In this document: piece after piece, positions 55,468 through 64,000 of the stretch
Numbering within the stretch: position 1 is the stretch's first letter
Layout: every line of letters begins with the position of its first letter
Notes under the pieces: generated by a model
The model's input: only the letters and a program-made list of their open reading frames with translations
The model's database searches: none
Told to the model about the DNA's origin: nothing
Assembly (NCBI RefSeq): GCF_001954195.1
Contig: NZ_MBES01000076.1
Coordinates: forward strand, 1 to 64,000
Reading direction: 5' to 3'
DNA length: 64,000 nt
Source: Mycobacterium sp. IS-1264
GTDB lineage: Bacteria > Actinomycetota > Actinomycetes > Mycobacteriales > Mycobacteriaceae
Translations under genes and position numbers: made by a program

Positions 55468-57107
55468 GCACCACGGTTCTGGAGCGGCCACGCCCCTCGG
55501 CGCACCCTGGGCCGCAACGCAGTTCGAATTTCTCCGGAGCGCTTGGGATGCTGCGCCTGTATTTGCGCCGCGACCGGATCTCGTTGCCGCTGTGGGTCCT
55601 GCTGCTGTCGCTCCCCTTGGCGACGGTGTACATCGGCAGCATCGAAAAGGTCTACCCCACCCAGGCCGGCCGCGCCGGATTTGCGGCCTCCATCATGGCC
55701 AGCCCGGCCCAGCGTGCGCTCTACGGTCAGATCTACAACGACAGCCTTGGGGCAGTTGGCATTTGGAAAGCGGGCATGTTTCATGTGCTGATCGCGGTGG
55801 CCGTCATCCTGACGGTCATCCGGCACACCCGCGCCGACGAGGAGACGGGCCGGACCGAGCTGATGGACTCGACGGCGGTCGGCCGCTACGCCAGCCTCAC
55901 CGCGGCACTGATGTTGTCGTTCGGGGCGTCGATCGCGACCGGCGCGATCGGCGCGGCGGGATTGCTCAGCACCGACGTCCCGCGCGGCGGGTCATTGGCT
56001 TTCGGGGCGGCGCTGGCCGGCTCCGGCGTGGTCTTCACCGCCGTGGCGGGGGTGGCCGCGCAGCTATCGCCGAGCGCGCGATTCGCCCGCGGTGTCGCGT
56101 TCACGGTGTTGGCGGCGGCGTTCACGCTGCGCGCCATCGGCGATGCCGGCTCCGGCACGCTGTCGTGGCTCTCGCCGCTGGGCTGGTCGCTGCAGGTTCG
56201 GCCCTATGCGGGCGAGCGCTGGTGGGTGCTGTTGCTGCACCTGGCGACAGCGGCCGCGCTCACGGCGGTGGCGTATCGGCTGCTGGCCGGCCGCGACGTC
56301 GGCGCAGGGCTCGTCGCCGAACGCGCCGGCCCGGGTAGGGCCGCGCCGGGTCTGGGCAACGTCTTCGGGTTGGCCTGGCGGCTGGACCGCGGCGCCCTAG
56401 TCCTGTGGACCGTGGGCCTGTGCCTGTACGGCCTGGTGATGGGCAGCGTGGTGCACGGCATCGGCGACCAACTGGGCGACAGCACCGTCGCGCGCGACAT
56501 CGTCGCGCGGATGGGCGGCACCAGCGTCCTGGAGGAGGCGTTCATCGCGGTGGCGTTCGCGATGCTGGGCATGGCGGCGGCCGCCTTCGCCGTCTCGCTC
56601 ACCTTGCGCCTGCACCAGGAGGAATCCGCCCAGCGAGCCGAGACCACCCTGGCCGGTGCGGTGTCGCGCACCCGTTGGCTGGCCAGCCATCTGATCGCCG
56701 CGCTGGGCGGCTCCGCGTTCGCGATGCTGGCCTGCGGCGTGGTGGCCGGACTCGTGTACGGCGCCGCGGCCGGCGACGTCGGCGGCAAGTTGGCGACCGT
56801 CGTCGCAACCGCGGCGGTGCAACTGCCCGCGGTCTGGCTGCTGGCCGCCGTAACGGTCGCATTGTTCGGTCTCGCACCGCGATTCACGCCGGTGGCGTGG
56901 GGCGTGCTGGTCGGATTCGTCGCCCTGTACCTGATCGGTTCGCTTGCGGGCTTCGGGCAGTGGGTGCTCGATCTCGAACCGTTCGCCCACATTCCGCGGG
57001 TCGGCAGCGACTTCACCGCCGTGCCGCTGCTGTGGCTGCTGGCTATCGACGCGGCACTGATCGTCGTGGGAGCCATCGCTTTTCGACGGCGTGATCTACG
57101 GCAGTAG
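55464..57107 (+). CDS. ABC exporter permease, tetronasin-resistance type (Rv1217c-like)
   Basis: A 547-residue integral membrane protein with about 12 predicted helices in two halves. HTRADEETGRTELMDSTAVGR (about residues 112-132, in conserved blocks) and QEESAQRAETTLAGAVSRTRW in the second half are matched cytosolic coupling loops, implying an internal duplication. It forms the export channel with the overlapping ATPase. ATGA overlap gives coupled translation. Confidence 0.9.
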   Translation: MSTTVLERPRPSAHPGPQRSSNFSGALGMLRLYLRRDRISLPLWVLLLSLPLATVYIGSIEKVYPTQAGRAGFAASIMASPAQRALYGQIYNDSLGAVGIWKAGMFHVLIAVAVILTVIRHTRADEETGRTELMDSTAVGRYASLTAALMLSFGASIATGAIGAAGLLSTDVPRGGSLAFGAALAGSGVVFTAVAGVAAQLSPSARFARGVAFTVLAAAFTLRAIGDAGSGTLSWLSPLGWSLQVRPYAGERWWVLLLHLATAAALTAVAYRLLAGRDVGAGLVAERAGPGRAAPGLGNVFGLAWRLDRGALVLWTVGLCLYGLVMGSVVHGIGDQLGDSTVARDIVARMGGTSVLEEAFIAVAFAMLGMAAAAFAVSLTLRLHQEESAQRAETTLAGAVSRTRWLASHLIAALGGSAFAMLACGVVAGLVYGAAAGDVGGKLATVVATAAVQLPAVWLLAAVTVALFGLAPRFTPVAWGVLVGFVALYLIGSLAGFGQWVLDLEPFAHIPRVGSDFTAVPLLWLLAIDAALIVVGAIAFRRRDLRQ

Positions 57108-57120
57108 GGAGGACACCATC

Positions 57121-57795
57121 GTGAAAACCGCTGTTAAGTTAGTGGTTTCGAGCATTATCGGGCTTGCCGTCCTGGGCTTTATCCTGTTCTATCCGGCGGG
57201 CACGTTCGACTATTGGCAGGCGTGGGTTTTCATCGCGATCTTCACGATTGCGACGCTCGTCCCGAGCGCGTATCTGGCCCGGACGAACCCGGCGGCCCTG
57301 CGGCGGCGCATGCACGGCGGGCCGCTGGCCGAAGCCAGGACGGTTCAGAAGTTCGTCATCATCCTGGCCTTTGCCGGACTCTTCGGGATGATCGCGTTGA
57401 GCGCGCTCGACCACCGGATGGGTTGGTCATCGGTGCCGGCGGTGGTGTGCGTCCTCGGCGACGTCCTGGTGGTAACGGGCCTGACGGTGGCCATGTTCGT
57501 GGTGATCCAGAACAGTTACGCGGCCGCCACGGTCCGGGTGGAGGAAGGTCAGAAGTTGGCCTCCCGTGGCCTGTACAAACTGGTGCGACACCCGATGTAC
57601 ACCGGAAACGTGATCTTGATGGTGGGCATCCCCCTGTCGCTGGGTTCCTACTGGGGGCTGTTGGGTCTCACCGTCGGCCTCCTGGCACTCGTCCTGCGCA
57701 TCCTCGACGAGGAAAAGCTGCTCACCCAGCAATTGGCGGGATACCGCGAGTACACGCAGCGGGTGCGCTATCGGTTGATACCGAATGTCTGGTAG
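57121..57795 (+). CDS. Isoprenylcysteine/phospholipid methyltransferase-like membrane protein (Rv1216c-like)
   Basis: A 224-residue protein with five membrane helices and a C-terminal ICMT/PEMT-type motif: LYKLVRHPMYTGNVIL (RHPxY, about residues 155-170), and DEEKLLTQQLAGYREYTQRVRYRLIP in conserved pieces near the end. Such enzymes methylate lipids or small thiols using SAM. GTG at 57121 follows GGGAGG. It is 13 bp after the permease gene, so it belongs to the efflux operon; modification of an exported compound is possible but unproven. Confidence 0.85.
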   Translation: MKTAVKLVVSSIIGLAVLGFILFYPAGTFDYWQAWVFIAIFTIATLVPSAYLARTNPAALRRRMHGGPLAEARTVQKFVIILAFAGLFGMIALSALDHRMGWSSVPAVVCVLGDVLVVTGLTVAMFVVIQNSYAAATVRVEEGQKLASRGLYKLVRHPMYTGNVILMVGIPLSLGSYWGLLGLTVGLLALVLRILDEEKLLTQQLAGYREYTQRVRYRLIPNVW

Positions 57796-57807
57796 CGGGC
57801 CTATGGT

Positions 57808-59499
57808 ATGGCCGTGGCCCGCAATCCGGCACCTGCACTCGACCGGCCGTGGCGGCGTCCCGGCGCCCTGCGATACGCGCTCCGCCGCCTGCGCGGCATC
57901 GCAAAACCGCCGGTAACCGTCACCGATCCACCGCAAGACCTCGTCGTCGACACCGACCTCGAGGTGCCGACCCGTGACGGAACAGTGTTGCGGATCAACG
58001 TCTTCCGGCATTCCGACGTCACCCGCCCGGTCATCCTCAGCATCCATCCGTACGGCAAGGACAACCTGCCGAAGCGGCGCGGCAACAAGTGGACGTTCCC
58101 CATGCAGTACCGGATGCTGCGCCAGCCGACGCCGGTGCGCTTCTCGGCCCTGACGGGCTGGGAGGCGCCCGATCCGAGTTGGTGGACCGCGCAGGGCTTC
58201 ACCGTCGTCAACGCCGACTCGCGCGGCTGCGGCCATTCCGACGGCACCGGAAAGGTGCTCTCGCGCCAGGAAGCCGAGGACACCTACGACCTCGTGCAGT
58301 GGATCGCCGGCCAGCCTTGGTGCGACGGCAACGTCGTGATGCTCGGCGTGTCCTACTTGGCCATAAGCCAGTACGCCGTCGCCGCGCTGCGGCCGCCCGC
58401 GCTGCGGGCGATCTGTCCGTGGGAAGGGTTCACCGACGCGTATCGCGACCTGACGTACCCGGGCGGTGTGCGGGAGTGCGGCTTCACCCGGATGTGGTCG
58501 CGCAACCTGTCCCGCGATACGCGGCAGACCTATGCTCTGGTGTCGATGCAGGACGAGCATCCCCTGCGCGACGATTTCTGGCGCTCGCTGACGCCAGACC
58601 TGTCGGCCATCACGGTTCCGATGCTGGTCTGCGGCAGCTTTTCCGACAACAACCTGCACTCGCGCGGCTCGGTCCGGGCCTTCATGCAGGCCGGCTCCGC
58701 CCACGCCCGCCTCTACACCCATCGCGGCGGCAAATGGGCGACGTTCTACTCCGAGGACGCACGGGCCGAGCAGCTGAATTTCTTCCGCGGCGTGCTGGAC
58801 GGCGCGCCCGCTTCGCGCAGCGTTCGTCTCGAGGTGCGCGAGGATCGCGACGCCATCGCCGCAGTGCGCGAAGAAGCCGCCTGGCCGCTCGCCCGAACCC
58901 GTTGGCGGCCTTTATATCTGGGATCGGCCGGGCTGCTGGCAACGGAGCGGCCGGCGGAGGAGGGCCGCCTCGCGTTCGAAACTCTTTCCCGCGCAGCGTC
59001 ATTCAGCTACACCTTCCCAGCCCAGACCGAGCTGACCGGTCCGATGGTCGCGCGGTTGTGGGTAGAACTGGACGGCTGCGACGACGCGAACCTGTTCGTC
59101 GGCGTCGAGAAGTGGCGAGACGGACGGTTCGTCGAATTCGAGGGGTCCTACGGCTACGGCCGCGACCGCGTCACCACGGGCTGGCAGCGCGTCGCGCTGC
59201 GGGCCCTGGACCCCGAGCTCTCGCGGCCCTGGGAGCCGGTCGCGACATGCACCGAGCCGCGGCCGCTGTCGGCCGGCGAGGTGGTCGCCGTCGATGTCGC
59301 ACTGGGCCCGTCGGCGACGCTGTTTCGCGCCGGCGAGCAGCTGCGGCTGGTCGTCGCGGGGCGCTGGCTGTGGCCGCGCAATCCGCTCGTCGGTCAGATG
59401 CCGGCGGCCTACCGGAACTCACCGCGCGGCCGGGTCGCCCTGCACTGGGGCCCGCGTCACGACGCGCATCTGCTGATCCCGGAGATTCCCGGGCAGTGA
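57808..59499 (+). CDS. CocE/NonD family serine hydrolase (Rv1215c-like)
   Basis: A 563-residue alpha/beta hydrolase of the X-Pro dipeptidyl-peptidase/cocaine esterase type. N-terminal catalytic domain: nucleophile in LGVSYLA (GxSxx, about residue 178), SDNNLH with the acid residue and THRGGKW with the probable His. A C-terminal jelly-roll domain starts at about 335 (TELTGPMVARLWVELDG). The substrate is unknown. TATGGT directly abuts the ATG, so the true leaderless start could be GTG at 57814. It ends one base before the opposing glgC stop. Confidence 0.88.
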   Translation: MAVARNPAPALDRPWRRPGALRYALRRLRGIAKPPVTVTDPPQDLVVDTDLEVPTRDGTVLRINVFRHSDVTRPVILSIHPYGKDNLPKRRGNKWTFPMQYRMLRQPTPVRFSALTGWEAPDPSWWTAQGFTVVNADSRGCGHSDGTGKVLSRQEAEDTYDLVQWIAGQPWCDGNVVMLGVSYLAISQYAVAALRPPALRAICPWEGFTDAYRDLTYPGGVRECGFTRMWSRNLSRDTRQTYALVSMQDEHPLRDDFWRSLTPDLSAITVPMLVCGSFSDNNLHSRGSVRAFMQAGSAHARLYTHRGGKWATFYSEDARAEQLNFFRGVLDGAPASRSVRLEVREDRDAIAAVREEAAWPLARTRWRPLYLGSAGLLATERPAEEGRLAFETLSRAASFSYTFPAQTELTGPMVARLWVELDGCDDANLFVGVEKWRDGRFVEFEGSYGYGRDRVTTGWQRVALRALDPELSRPWEPVATCTEPRPLSAGEVVAVDVALGPSATLFRAGEQLRLVVAGRWLWPRNPLVGQMPAAYRNSPRGRVALHWGPRHDAHLLIPEIPGQ

Positions 59500-59500
59500 G

Positions 59501-60715
59501 CTAGACCCAGACGCCCTTGCCGACCGCGACGACGCCGCCGGCGCTGATCGCGAACCGCTCGCGGTCCTTTTCCAGGTCGACGCCGACCATCTCGCCGGGC
59601 CCGATGACGACGTTCTTGTCCAGGATTGCGTGGCGCACCACGGCGCCGCGGCCGACCCGGGTGCCCGGCATGATCACGCTGCCCTCGACGATCGCGCCGT
59701 CGTCGACCACGACGTTCGACGACAACACCGAGTTGCGCACCGACGCCGCCGAGATGATGCTGCCGGCGCCGACGACCGACTCCTGCGCCGAGCCGCCGTT
59801 GACGAACTTCGCCGGTGCCAGGTTCTCCGTCGCCCCGCGGATGGGCCAGCGCCGGTTGTACAAATTGAACACCGGGTGCACCGACACCAGGTCCATGTGC
59901 GCGTCGTAGAACGCGTCCAGCGTCCCGACATCCCGCCAATAGGCCCGGTCCCGGTCGGTGGCCCCGGGCACCTCGTTGTCGGAGAAGTCGTACACCGCCG
60001 CTATCCCGTCGTCCACCAGCCGCGGGACGATGTCGCCACCCATGTCGTGGTCGGAGTGGTCGTCGTCGGCGTCGGCGCGAATCGCGTCGATGAGCACCTT
60101 GGTGGTGAAGATGTAATTGCCCATCGACACGAACGTCGTATCCGGATCGTCCGGAGTGCCCGGCGGGTCCAGCGGCTTCTCCACGAAGGCGCGGATCCGG
60201 CCGGAGTCGTCGGCGTCGATGCAACCGAACGCGGTGGCTTCGGCGCGCGGTACCCGGATGCCGGCCACGGTTGCGCCGGCGCCGCTGTCGATGTGGAACC
60301 GCACCATCTGCTCGGGATCCATCCGGTACACGTGGTCGGCGCCGAAAACCACGATGTAGTCCGGGTCTTCGTCGTAGATGAGGTTGAGCGACTGATAGAT
60401 CGCGTCGGCGGAGCCGGTGTACCAGCGCGGGCCCAGGCGCTGCTGCGCCGGCACGGGGGTGATGTACTCACCGGCCAGGCCGGACAGCCGCCAGTTCTGC
60501 GATATGTGGCGGTCCAGTGAATGCGACTTGTATTGGGTGAGAACGCAGACCCTCAGATAGCGGGCGTTGACGAGATTGGAGAGCACGAAGTCGATCAGCC
60601 GGTAGGCGCCACCGAAGGGGACCGCGGGTTTGGCCCTGTCCGCGGTCAGCGGATACAGCCGCTTGCCTTCGCCGCCGGCCAGGACAACACCCAGCACGTG
60701 TGGCGCTTCCCTCAT
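59501..60715 (-). CDS. glgC: Glucose-1-phosphate adenylyltransferase GlgC
   Basis: A 404-residue enzyme making ADP-glucose, identical in length to the M. tuberculosis protein. N-terminal nucleotidyltransferase signature LAGGEGKRLYPLTADRAKPAVPFGG (conserved pieces, about residues 12-36), FGADHVYRMD and the glucose-1-phosphate site VEKPLDPP. The C-terminal left-handed beta-helix begins at about 300. ADP-glucose feeds the divergent GlgM gene product. In M. tuberculosis a PE gene lies between glgC and the hydrolase; here they converge with one base between. Confidence 0.95.
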   Translation of the reverse strand: MREAPHVLGVVLAGGEGKRLYPLTADRAKPAVPFGGAYRLIDFVLSNLVNARYLRVCVLTQYKSHSLDRHISQNWRLSGLAGEYITPVPAQQRLGPRWYTGSADAIYQSLNLIYDEDPDYIVVFGADHVYRMDPEQMVRFHIDSGAGATVAGIRVPRAEATAFGCIDADDSGRIRAFVEKPLDPPGTPDDPDTTFVSMGNYIFTTKVLIDAIRADADDDHSDHDMGGDIVPRLVDDGIAAVYDFSDNEVPGATDRDRAYWRDVGTLDAFYDAHMDLVSVHPVFNLYNRRWPIRGATENLAPAKFVNGGSAQESVVGAGSIISAASVRNSVLSSNVVVDDGAIVEGSVIMPGTRVGRGAVVRHAILDKNVVIGPGEMVGVDLEKDRERFAISAGGVVAVGKGVWV

Positions 60716-60814
60716 GGCTTCAAACCTAACGGCAGCCGCGCGGTGCTGCCAGGGGGAAGCGCCCTATTGCCCTCCCGATCGGGCAGGCCCTGACGGGCTG
60801 TCCGTCAAGGTATT

Positions 60815-60831
60815 TGGGTCGATCGGACCCA
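60815..60831. promoter_or_regulatory. Inverted repeat in the glgC-glgM divergent region
   Basis: TGGGTC-GATCG-GACCCA is a perfect 6-bp inverted repeat with a 5-bp spacer in the 177-bp gap between the divergent glgC and glgM genes. It is a candidate shared operator. Confidence 0.4.
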
Positions 60832-60879
60832 CGGCGACGGATCGTCCCGCCCGACTCGCGGATGGTGCCGTCAGCGAAC

Positions 60880-60885
60880 TACGGT
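60880..60885 (+). promoter_or_regulatory. Predicted -10 box of glgM, leaderless
   Basis: TACGGT ends 7 nt before the ATG at 60893. No ribosome binding site is visible. Confidence 0.45.
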
Positions 60886-60892
60886 GCGGAGT

Positions 60893-62056
60893 ATGCGGGT
60901 GGCGATGATGACGCGGGAGTACCCACCGGAGGTCTACGGCGGGGCCGGGGTACACGTCACCGAACTGGTCGCACAACTGCGCCGGCTGTGCGCGGTCGAC
61001 GTGCACTGCATCGGCGCACCGCGTCCCGGCGCCCTTGCCTATCAGCCCGACCCGCGGATCCACGGCGCCAACGCGGCCCTGTCCACCCTGTCCGCCGACC
61101 TCGTGATGGCCAACGCGGCCTCGGCGGCCACCGTCGTGCACTCGCACACGTGGTACACCGGCCTGGCCGGCCATCTGGCCGCGCTGCTCTACGACATCCC
61201 GCACGTGCTGACCGCGCATTCGCTCGAGCCGCTGCGGCCGTGGAAGGCCGAACAGCTCGGCGGCGGCTATCGGGTGTCGACGTGGGTGGAACACACCGCG
61301 GTGCTGGCCGCCGACGCGGTGATCGCGGTCAGCTCCGGCATGCGCGAGGACGTGCTGCGGGTCTACCCGACGCTGGATCCCAGCCTGGTACATGTCATTC
61401 GGAGCGGGGTCGACACCGACGTGTGGTATCCGGCCGGGCCGGGGCGCGCCGGGTCGGTGCTGGCCAGCCTCGGCGTCGACCCGAGCCGCCCCAGTGTTGC
61501 GTTCGTCGGGCGGATCACCCGGCAGAAGGGCGTGGCTCACCTGCTGGCGGCCGCGCATCGCTTCAGCCCCGACGTGCAGTTGGTGCTGTGCGCCGGCGCT
61601 CCCGACACCCCGGAGATCGCCGACGAGATTCGCTCGGCCGTGGCCGCTTTGGCCCGCACTCGCACCGGGGTGTTCTGGATTCGGGAAATGCTGCCCCTCG
61701 GGCAGCTACGTGAAATACTTTCGGCAGCAACTGTTTTCGTGTGTCCCTCGGTCTACGAGCCGTTGGGCATCGTCAACCTGGAGGCGATGGCCTGCGGCAC
61801 CGCGGTGGTGGCCTCCGATGTCGGCGGGATACCCGAGGTGGTCGTCGACGGGGTCACCGGATCGCTGGTGCATTACGACCCCGACGACGCGGGCGGTTAC
61901 CAGGCCGGGTTGGCCGAAGCGGTCAATGCGTTGGTCGCCGACCCGGAACGGGCGAAGCGCTACGGCCGCGCGGGGCGGCAGCGCTGCATCGAGGAATTTT
62001 CCTGGGCCCGCGTCGCTGAGCAAACGCTGGACATCTACCGGAAGGTGGGTGCATGA
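60893..62056 (+). CDS. glgM: Maltose-1-phosphate synthase GlgM (annotated GlgA in older maps)
   Basis: A 387-residue GT4 glycosyltransferase, the same length as Rv1212c. It transfers glucose from ADP-glucose to glucose-1-phosphate to give maltose-1-phosphate, the substrate of GlgE in alpha-glucan synthesis. Evidence: N-terminal TREYPPEVYGGAGVHVTEL, SHTWYTGLAGH, HVLTAHSLEPLRPWK, and the C-terminal donor site FVGRITRQKG and CPSVYEPLGIVNLEAMA (E-x7-E motif). ATG at 60893 fits the M. tuberculosis start; leaderless. Confidence 0.92.
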   Translation: MRVAMMTREYPPEVYGGAGVHVTELVAQLRRLCAVDVHCIGAPRPGALAYQPDPRIHGANAALSTLSADLVMANAASAATVVHSHTWYTGLAGHLAALLYDIPHVLTAHSLEPLRPWKAEQLGGGYRVSTWVEHTAVLAADAVIAVSSGMREDVLRVYPTLDPSLVHVIRSGVDTDVWYPAGPGRAGSVLASLGVDPSRPSVAFVGRITRQKGVAHLLAAAHRFSPDVQLVLCAGAPDTPEIADEIRSAVAALARTRTGVFWIREMLPLGQLREILSAATVFVCPSVYEPLGIVNLEAMACGTAVVASDVGGIPEVVVDGVTGSLVHYDPDDAGGYQAGLAEAVNALVADPERAKRYGRAGRQRCIEEFSWARVAEQTLDIYRKVGA

Positions 62057-62081
62057 CTCCGCCCGGCAGCCTGTAGCGGGT

Positions 62082-62249
62082 CTAGCTGGTGACGCCCTTG
62101 AGTTCGTCGCCCAGGGCGGCGGCCTCGTCGGGCGTCAACTCGACGACAAGGCGGCCACCACCCTCAAGTGGTACCCGCATTACGATGCCGCGCCCCTCCT
62201 TGGTTGCTTCCAGAGGACCGTCGCCGGTCCGGGGCTTCATCGCCGCCAT
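62082..62249 (-). CDS. Small DUF3117 protein (Rv1211-like)
   Basis: A 55-residue protein MAAMKPRTGDG... with PLEATKEGRGIVMRVPLEGG in the middle, nearly unchanged across mycobacteria. GGAGGGAG lies about 7 nt before the ATG at 62249, deciding the start. The M. tuberculosis annotation begins about 20 residues earlier with a similar ARIWREHS segment; an equivalent in-frame segment exists here, but the ribosome binding site favours the short form. The function is unknown; the composition suggests a small basic beta-rich fold. Confidence 0.85.
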   Translation of the reverse strand: MAAMKPRTGDGPLEATKEGRGIVMRVPLEGGGRLVVELTPDEAAALGDELKGVTS

Positions 62250-62415
62250 CGAATGCTCCCTCCAAGTTCGAGCTGACCCGCCTTCGCGGACCGGGTCGGC
62301 GCCGAGCACGCCCCGCCAGTGGATTTCCAGCCATACCCGACATTGAACTGCCAAATCACTCCCCCATTGTTCCCTATTCGGGTCGGCAGTTACACAAAGA
62401 CCCGGCTCTGGCACG

Positions 62416-63006
62416 TCACCGGCCTTGCGCGGGCACCCAGCAAGCACGGATATGGTCGTCCACCATGCCGGTCGCCTGCATCAGCGCATAGGCGGTGGTC
62501 GGCCCGACGAAGCGGAACCCGCGGCGTTTGAGCTCGCGCGCCATCGCCTTCGATTCGTCGCTGGCCGAGGGGATTTCAGACGCGTCGGCGGGCCGGGGTC
62601 GCTGCGGCGGCGCGAACGACCACAGCAGCTCGGAAAGGTCCTCGGGAGAGCCAAGGTCGGCCGCGGCGCGTGCATTGGCGATCGTCGCGTCGATCTTGGC
62701 GCGGTTTCGGACGATGCCGGAGTCGGCCATCAGCCGCTCCACGTCGGCGTCGGTGTAGCGGGCGATCTTCTCGACGTCGAACCCGGAGAAGGCGCGCCGG
62801 AAATTGTCCCGTTTGCGCAGGATGATCAGCCACGACAGACCGCTCTGGAAGGCTTCCAGGCTCATCCGTTCGAACAACGCCACCCCGTCGCGGGTTGGGC
62901 GGCCCCACTCCTGGTCGTGGTAGTCGCGGTACAGCTCGAAGTCGGCTCCGGGTCGAAGGTCCGCCCAGCCGCAGCGAACCAGATCCTGATCACTCAAGTC
63001 GCTCAC
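62416..63006 (-). CDS. tagA: DNA-3-methyladenine glycosylase I (TagA)
   Basis: A 196-residue base-excision repair enzyme removing 3-methyladenine. RCGWA near the start (zinc Cys), YHDQEWGRP (catalytic-region His/Glu), SLEAFQSGLSWLIILRKRDNFR and the late GFRFVGPTTAYALMQATGMVDDH are the Tag signature. The GTG start overlaps the stop of the upstream DivIVA-like gene (GTGA), giving coupled translation. Confidence 0.93.
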   Translation of the reverse strand: MSDLSDQDLVRCGWADLRPGADFELYRDYHDQEWGRPTRDGVALFERMSLEAFQSGLSWLIILRKRDNFRRAFSGFDVEKIARYTDADVERLMADSGIVRNRAKIDATIANARAAADLGSPEDLSELLWSFAPPQRPRPADASEIPSASDESKAMARELKRRGFRFVGPTTAYALMQATGMVDDHIRACWVPAQGR

Positions 63007-63371
63007 ACAGTGTCCTGACGATCCTCGCCCTCGTCGGGTTCCACGGCGTCGCCTTCGGCCTGTTTCTCCGCGACCTCGGCGGCCGGCGCGGGGTTGGCGG
63101 CCGCGAGCTGCCCGCGCAACGCCTCGAGCTCGCGGGCCAGCCGATCGAGCACCCAGTCCACCTCGCTGGTCTTGTAGCCGCGCAACGCCTGCGTGAATTT
63201 GACGGCGTCGACGTCGGCGCCCGTAACGCCGTACGCGGGCAGCACCGTCGCGGTCGTCCCGCGCGGCAGGGGCGGCAGCTGCTCACCGCGACCGAACAGC
63301 AGGCTGGCGGCGCCGAACAGCACGATCGCCACCAGCACCAGCACGACCAGGTAGAGCAGAACCAATGCCAC
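63003..63371 (-). CDS. DivIVA-domain membrane protein (Rv1209-like)
   Basis: A 122-residue protein with one N-terminal membrane helix (about residues 3-26) and a DivIVA-like segment KFTQALRGYKTSEVDWVLDRLARELEALR (in conserved blocks, about 58-86), then an acidic Ala/Glu-rich tail. DivIVA repeats (G-Y-x2-x-EVD) bind curved or polar membrane sites. GTG at 63371 is the start. It lies between gpgS and tagA and overlaps tagA. The role is unknown. Confidence 0.85.
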   Translation of the reverse strand: MALVLLYLVVLVLVAIVLFGAASLLFGRGEQLPPLPRGTTATVLPAYGVTGADVDAVKFTQALRGYKTSEVDWVLDRLARELEALRGQLAAANPAPAAEVAEKQAEGDAVEPDEGEDRQDTV

Positions 63372-63404
63372 GGGATCGATATTGCCCTATCGCGCCGACA
63401 CGGA

Positions 63405-64000
63405 TCAGCGTGGCCGCAACAGATTCATCGGCGGGCGGTCCACCAGCGACACGGGCGAGGTCTGTTCGGTGTAGCCCTCGCCGTCGGCGAAGAACTGGGT
63501 CAACCCGGCCCCGGAGTCGGGCAGGCCGCACCGCGCGAACAGGGTCGCGATGACCTGCCGGCTCATTGCACCCAGCTCCGAGAGCGGCCGGTTGCGATGG
63601 GCCCGCACGCCGAGATTGACCTGAGCGATCGCGTCCAGGCCCAAGCGGTCGAAGGTGTCGACCAGTAAACCGATCTCGACGCCGTAGCCCGGGGCGAAGG
63701 GCAACGACGTCAGCAGCTCCCGGCTGGCCGCGTACTCGCCACCGAGTGGCTGCAGCACGCCGCCCAACTCCGGTCGCAGGGCCGCCAACAACGGCCGGGC
63801 CACCAGCTCGGTGACCCGCCCGCCGCCATTTGTGCTGCCGTTCAGCGGTCGCCGGTAGAAGCTCTTGACCAGGTGGATGCCGTCGCCGGTGAGCAGCGGG
63901 CCGACCAGCCACGGCACGAACATCGGGTGCGGATTGATCAGGTCGGAGTCGATGAACACCACGATGTCGCCGCTGGTGGCCGCCAGCGAACGCCACAGCG
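63405..64000 (-). CDS. gpgS: Glucosyl-3-phosphoglycerate synthase GpgS, C-terminal part (start beyond window)
   Basis: The open frame continues past base 64000, so the N-terminal third is missing. The part present (about 199 of about 324 residues) has the GT-A metal motif FIDSDLINPHP, then FYRRPLNG, LQPLGGEYAASRE and LPFAPGYGVEIGLLVDTFDRLGL, typical of GT81 GpgS. It makes glucosyl-3-phosphoglycerate, the primer of methylglucose lipopolysaccharide. The stop is 33 bp upstream of the DivIVA-like gene. Confidence 0.92.
   Translation of the reverse strand, partial: LWRSLAATSGDIVVFIDSDLINPHPMFVPWLVGPLLTGDGIHLVKSFYRRPLNGSTNGGGRVTELVARPLLAALRPELGGVLQPLGGEYAASRELLTSLPFAPGYGVEIGLLVDTFDRLGLDAIAQVNLGVRAHRNRPLSELGAMSRQVIATLFARCGLPDSGAGLTQFFADGEGYTEQTSPVSLVDRPPMNLLRPR

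Overview
The window is a GC-rich, gene-dense mycobacterial chromosome segment. It reads as the block known in M. tuberculosis as roughly Rv1208-Rv1266, presented in inverted order: pknH, abmR, adenylate cyclase, amiB2, udgB, tap, cyp130, deaD, kgd, mdh, corA, lpqY-sugABC, mrp, sigE-rseA-htrA-tatB, an ABC efflux set, glgC/glgM, tagA, gpgS. Several genes are present that I do not expect at this place in M. tuberculosis, and toxin-antitoxin and PE/PGRS genes expected there are missing. This suggests a non-tuberculous slow grower, perhaps of the M. avium complex type; the species is a guess. Gene identities come from motifs and remembered family sequences, not from searches.

Layout. 1-2.8 kb: the end of pknH, abmR, a probable Mcr11 small RNA and an adenylate cyclase. 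2.8-10.8 kb: a DNA glycosylase, an amidase, HIT and deazaflavin-type proteins, a 1329-residue cyclic-di-GMP enzyme with two sensor-GGDEF units plus EAL, and a luciferase-like oxidoreductase. 11-15.6 kb: FAD monooxygenase, UdgB, the Tap efflux pump under a WhiB7-type promoter, and a FAD-linked oxidase. 15.7-19.7 kb: methyltransferase plus GbsR-like regulator, divergent from cyp130-tetR, then a lone minimal PPE gene. 19.7-29.6 kb: acyltransferase, DEAD-box helicase, LprE, a nuclease-helicase, an MFS exporter and a membrane protein. 29.8-38.8 kb: central carbon metabolism around 2-oxoglutarate and malate (kgd, malic enzyme, mdh) with an SDR, LpqZ and CorA. 38.9-44.3 kb: the trehalose importer operon with an added SUFU-domain gene. 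44.4-49.6 kb: envelope genes, a lytic transglycosylase and Mrp. 49.6-53.8 kb: the SigE envelope-stress cluster and an O-methyltransferase. 53.9-59.5 kb: a TetR-controlled ABC efflux operon with a membrane methyltransferase and a hydrolase. 59.5-64 kb: glycogen/glucan genes, DNA repair, a DivIVA-like protein and gpgS (cut by the window end).

Many genes start without a ribosome binding site but with a TANNNT box 6-7 nt before the start codon, the pattern of leaderless transcription. Many co-directional genes overlap as ATGA or GTGA, implying translational coupling. No gap between genes exceeds 300 bases. I saw no tRNA, rRNA, insertion sequence or CRISPR array.
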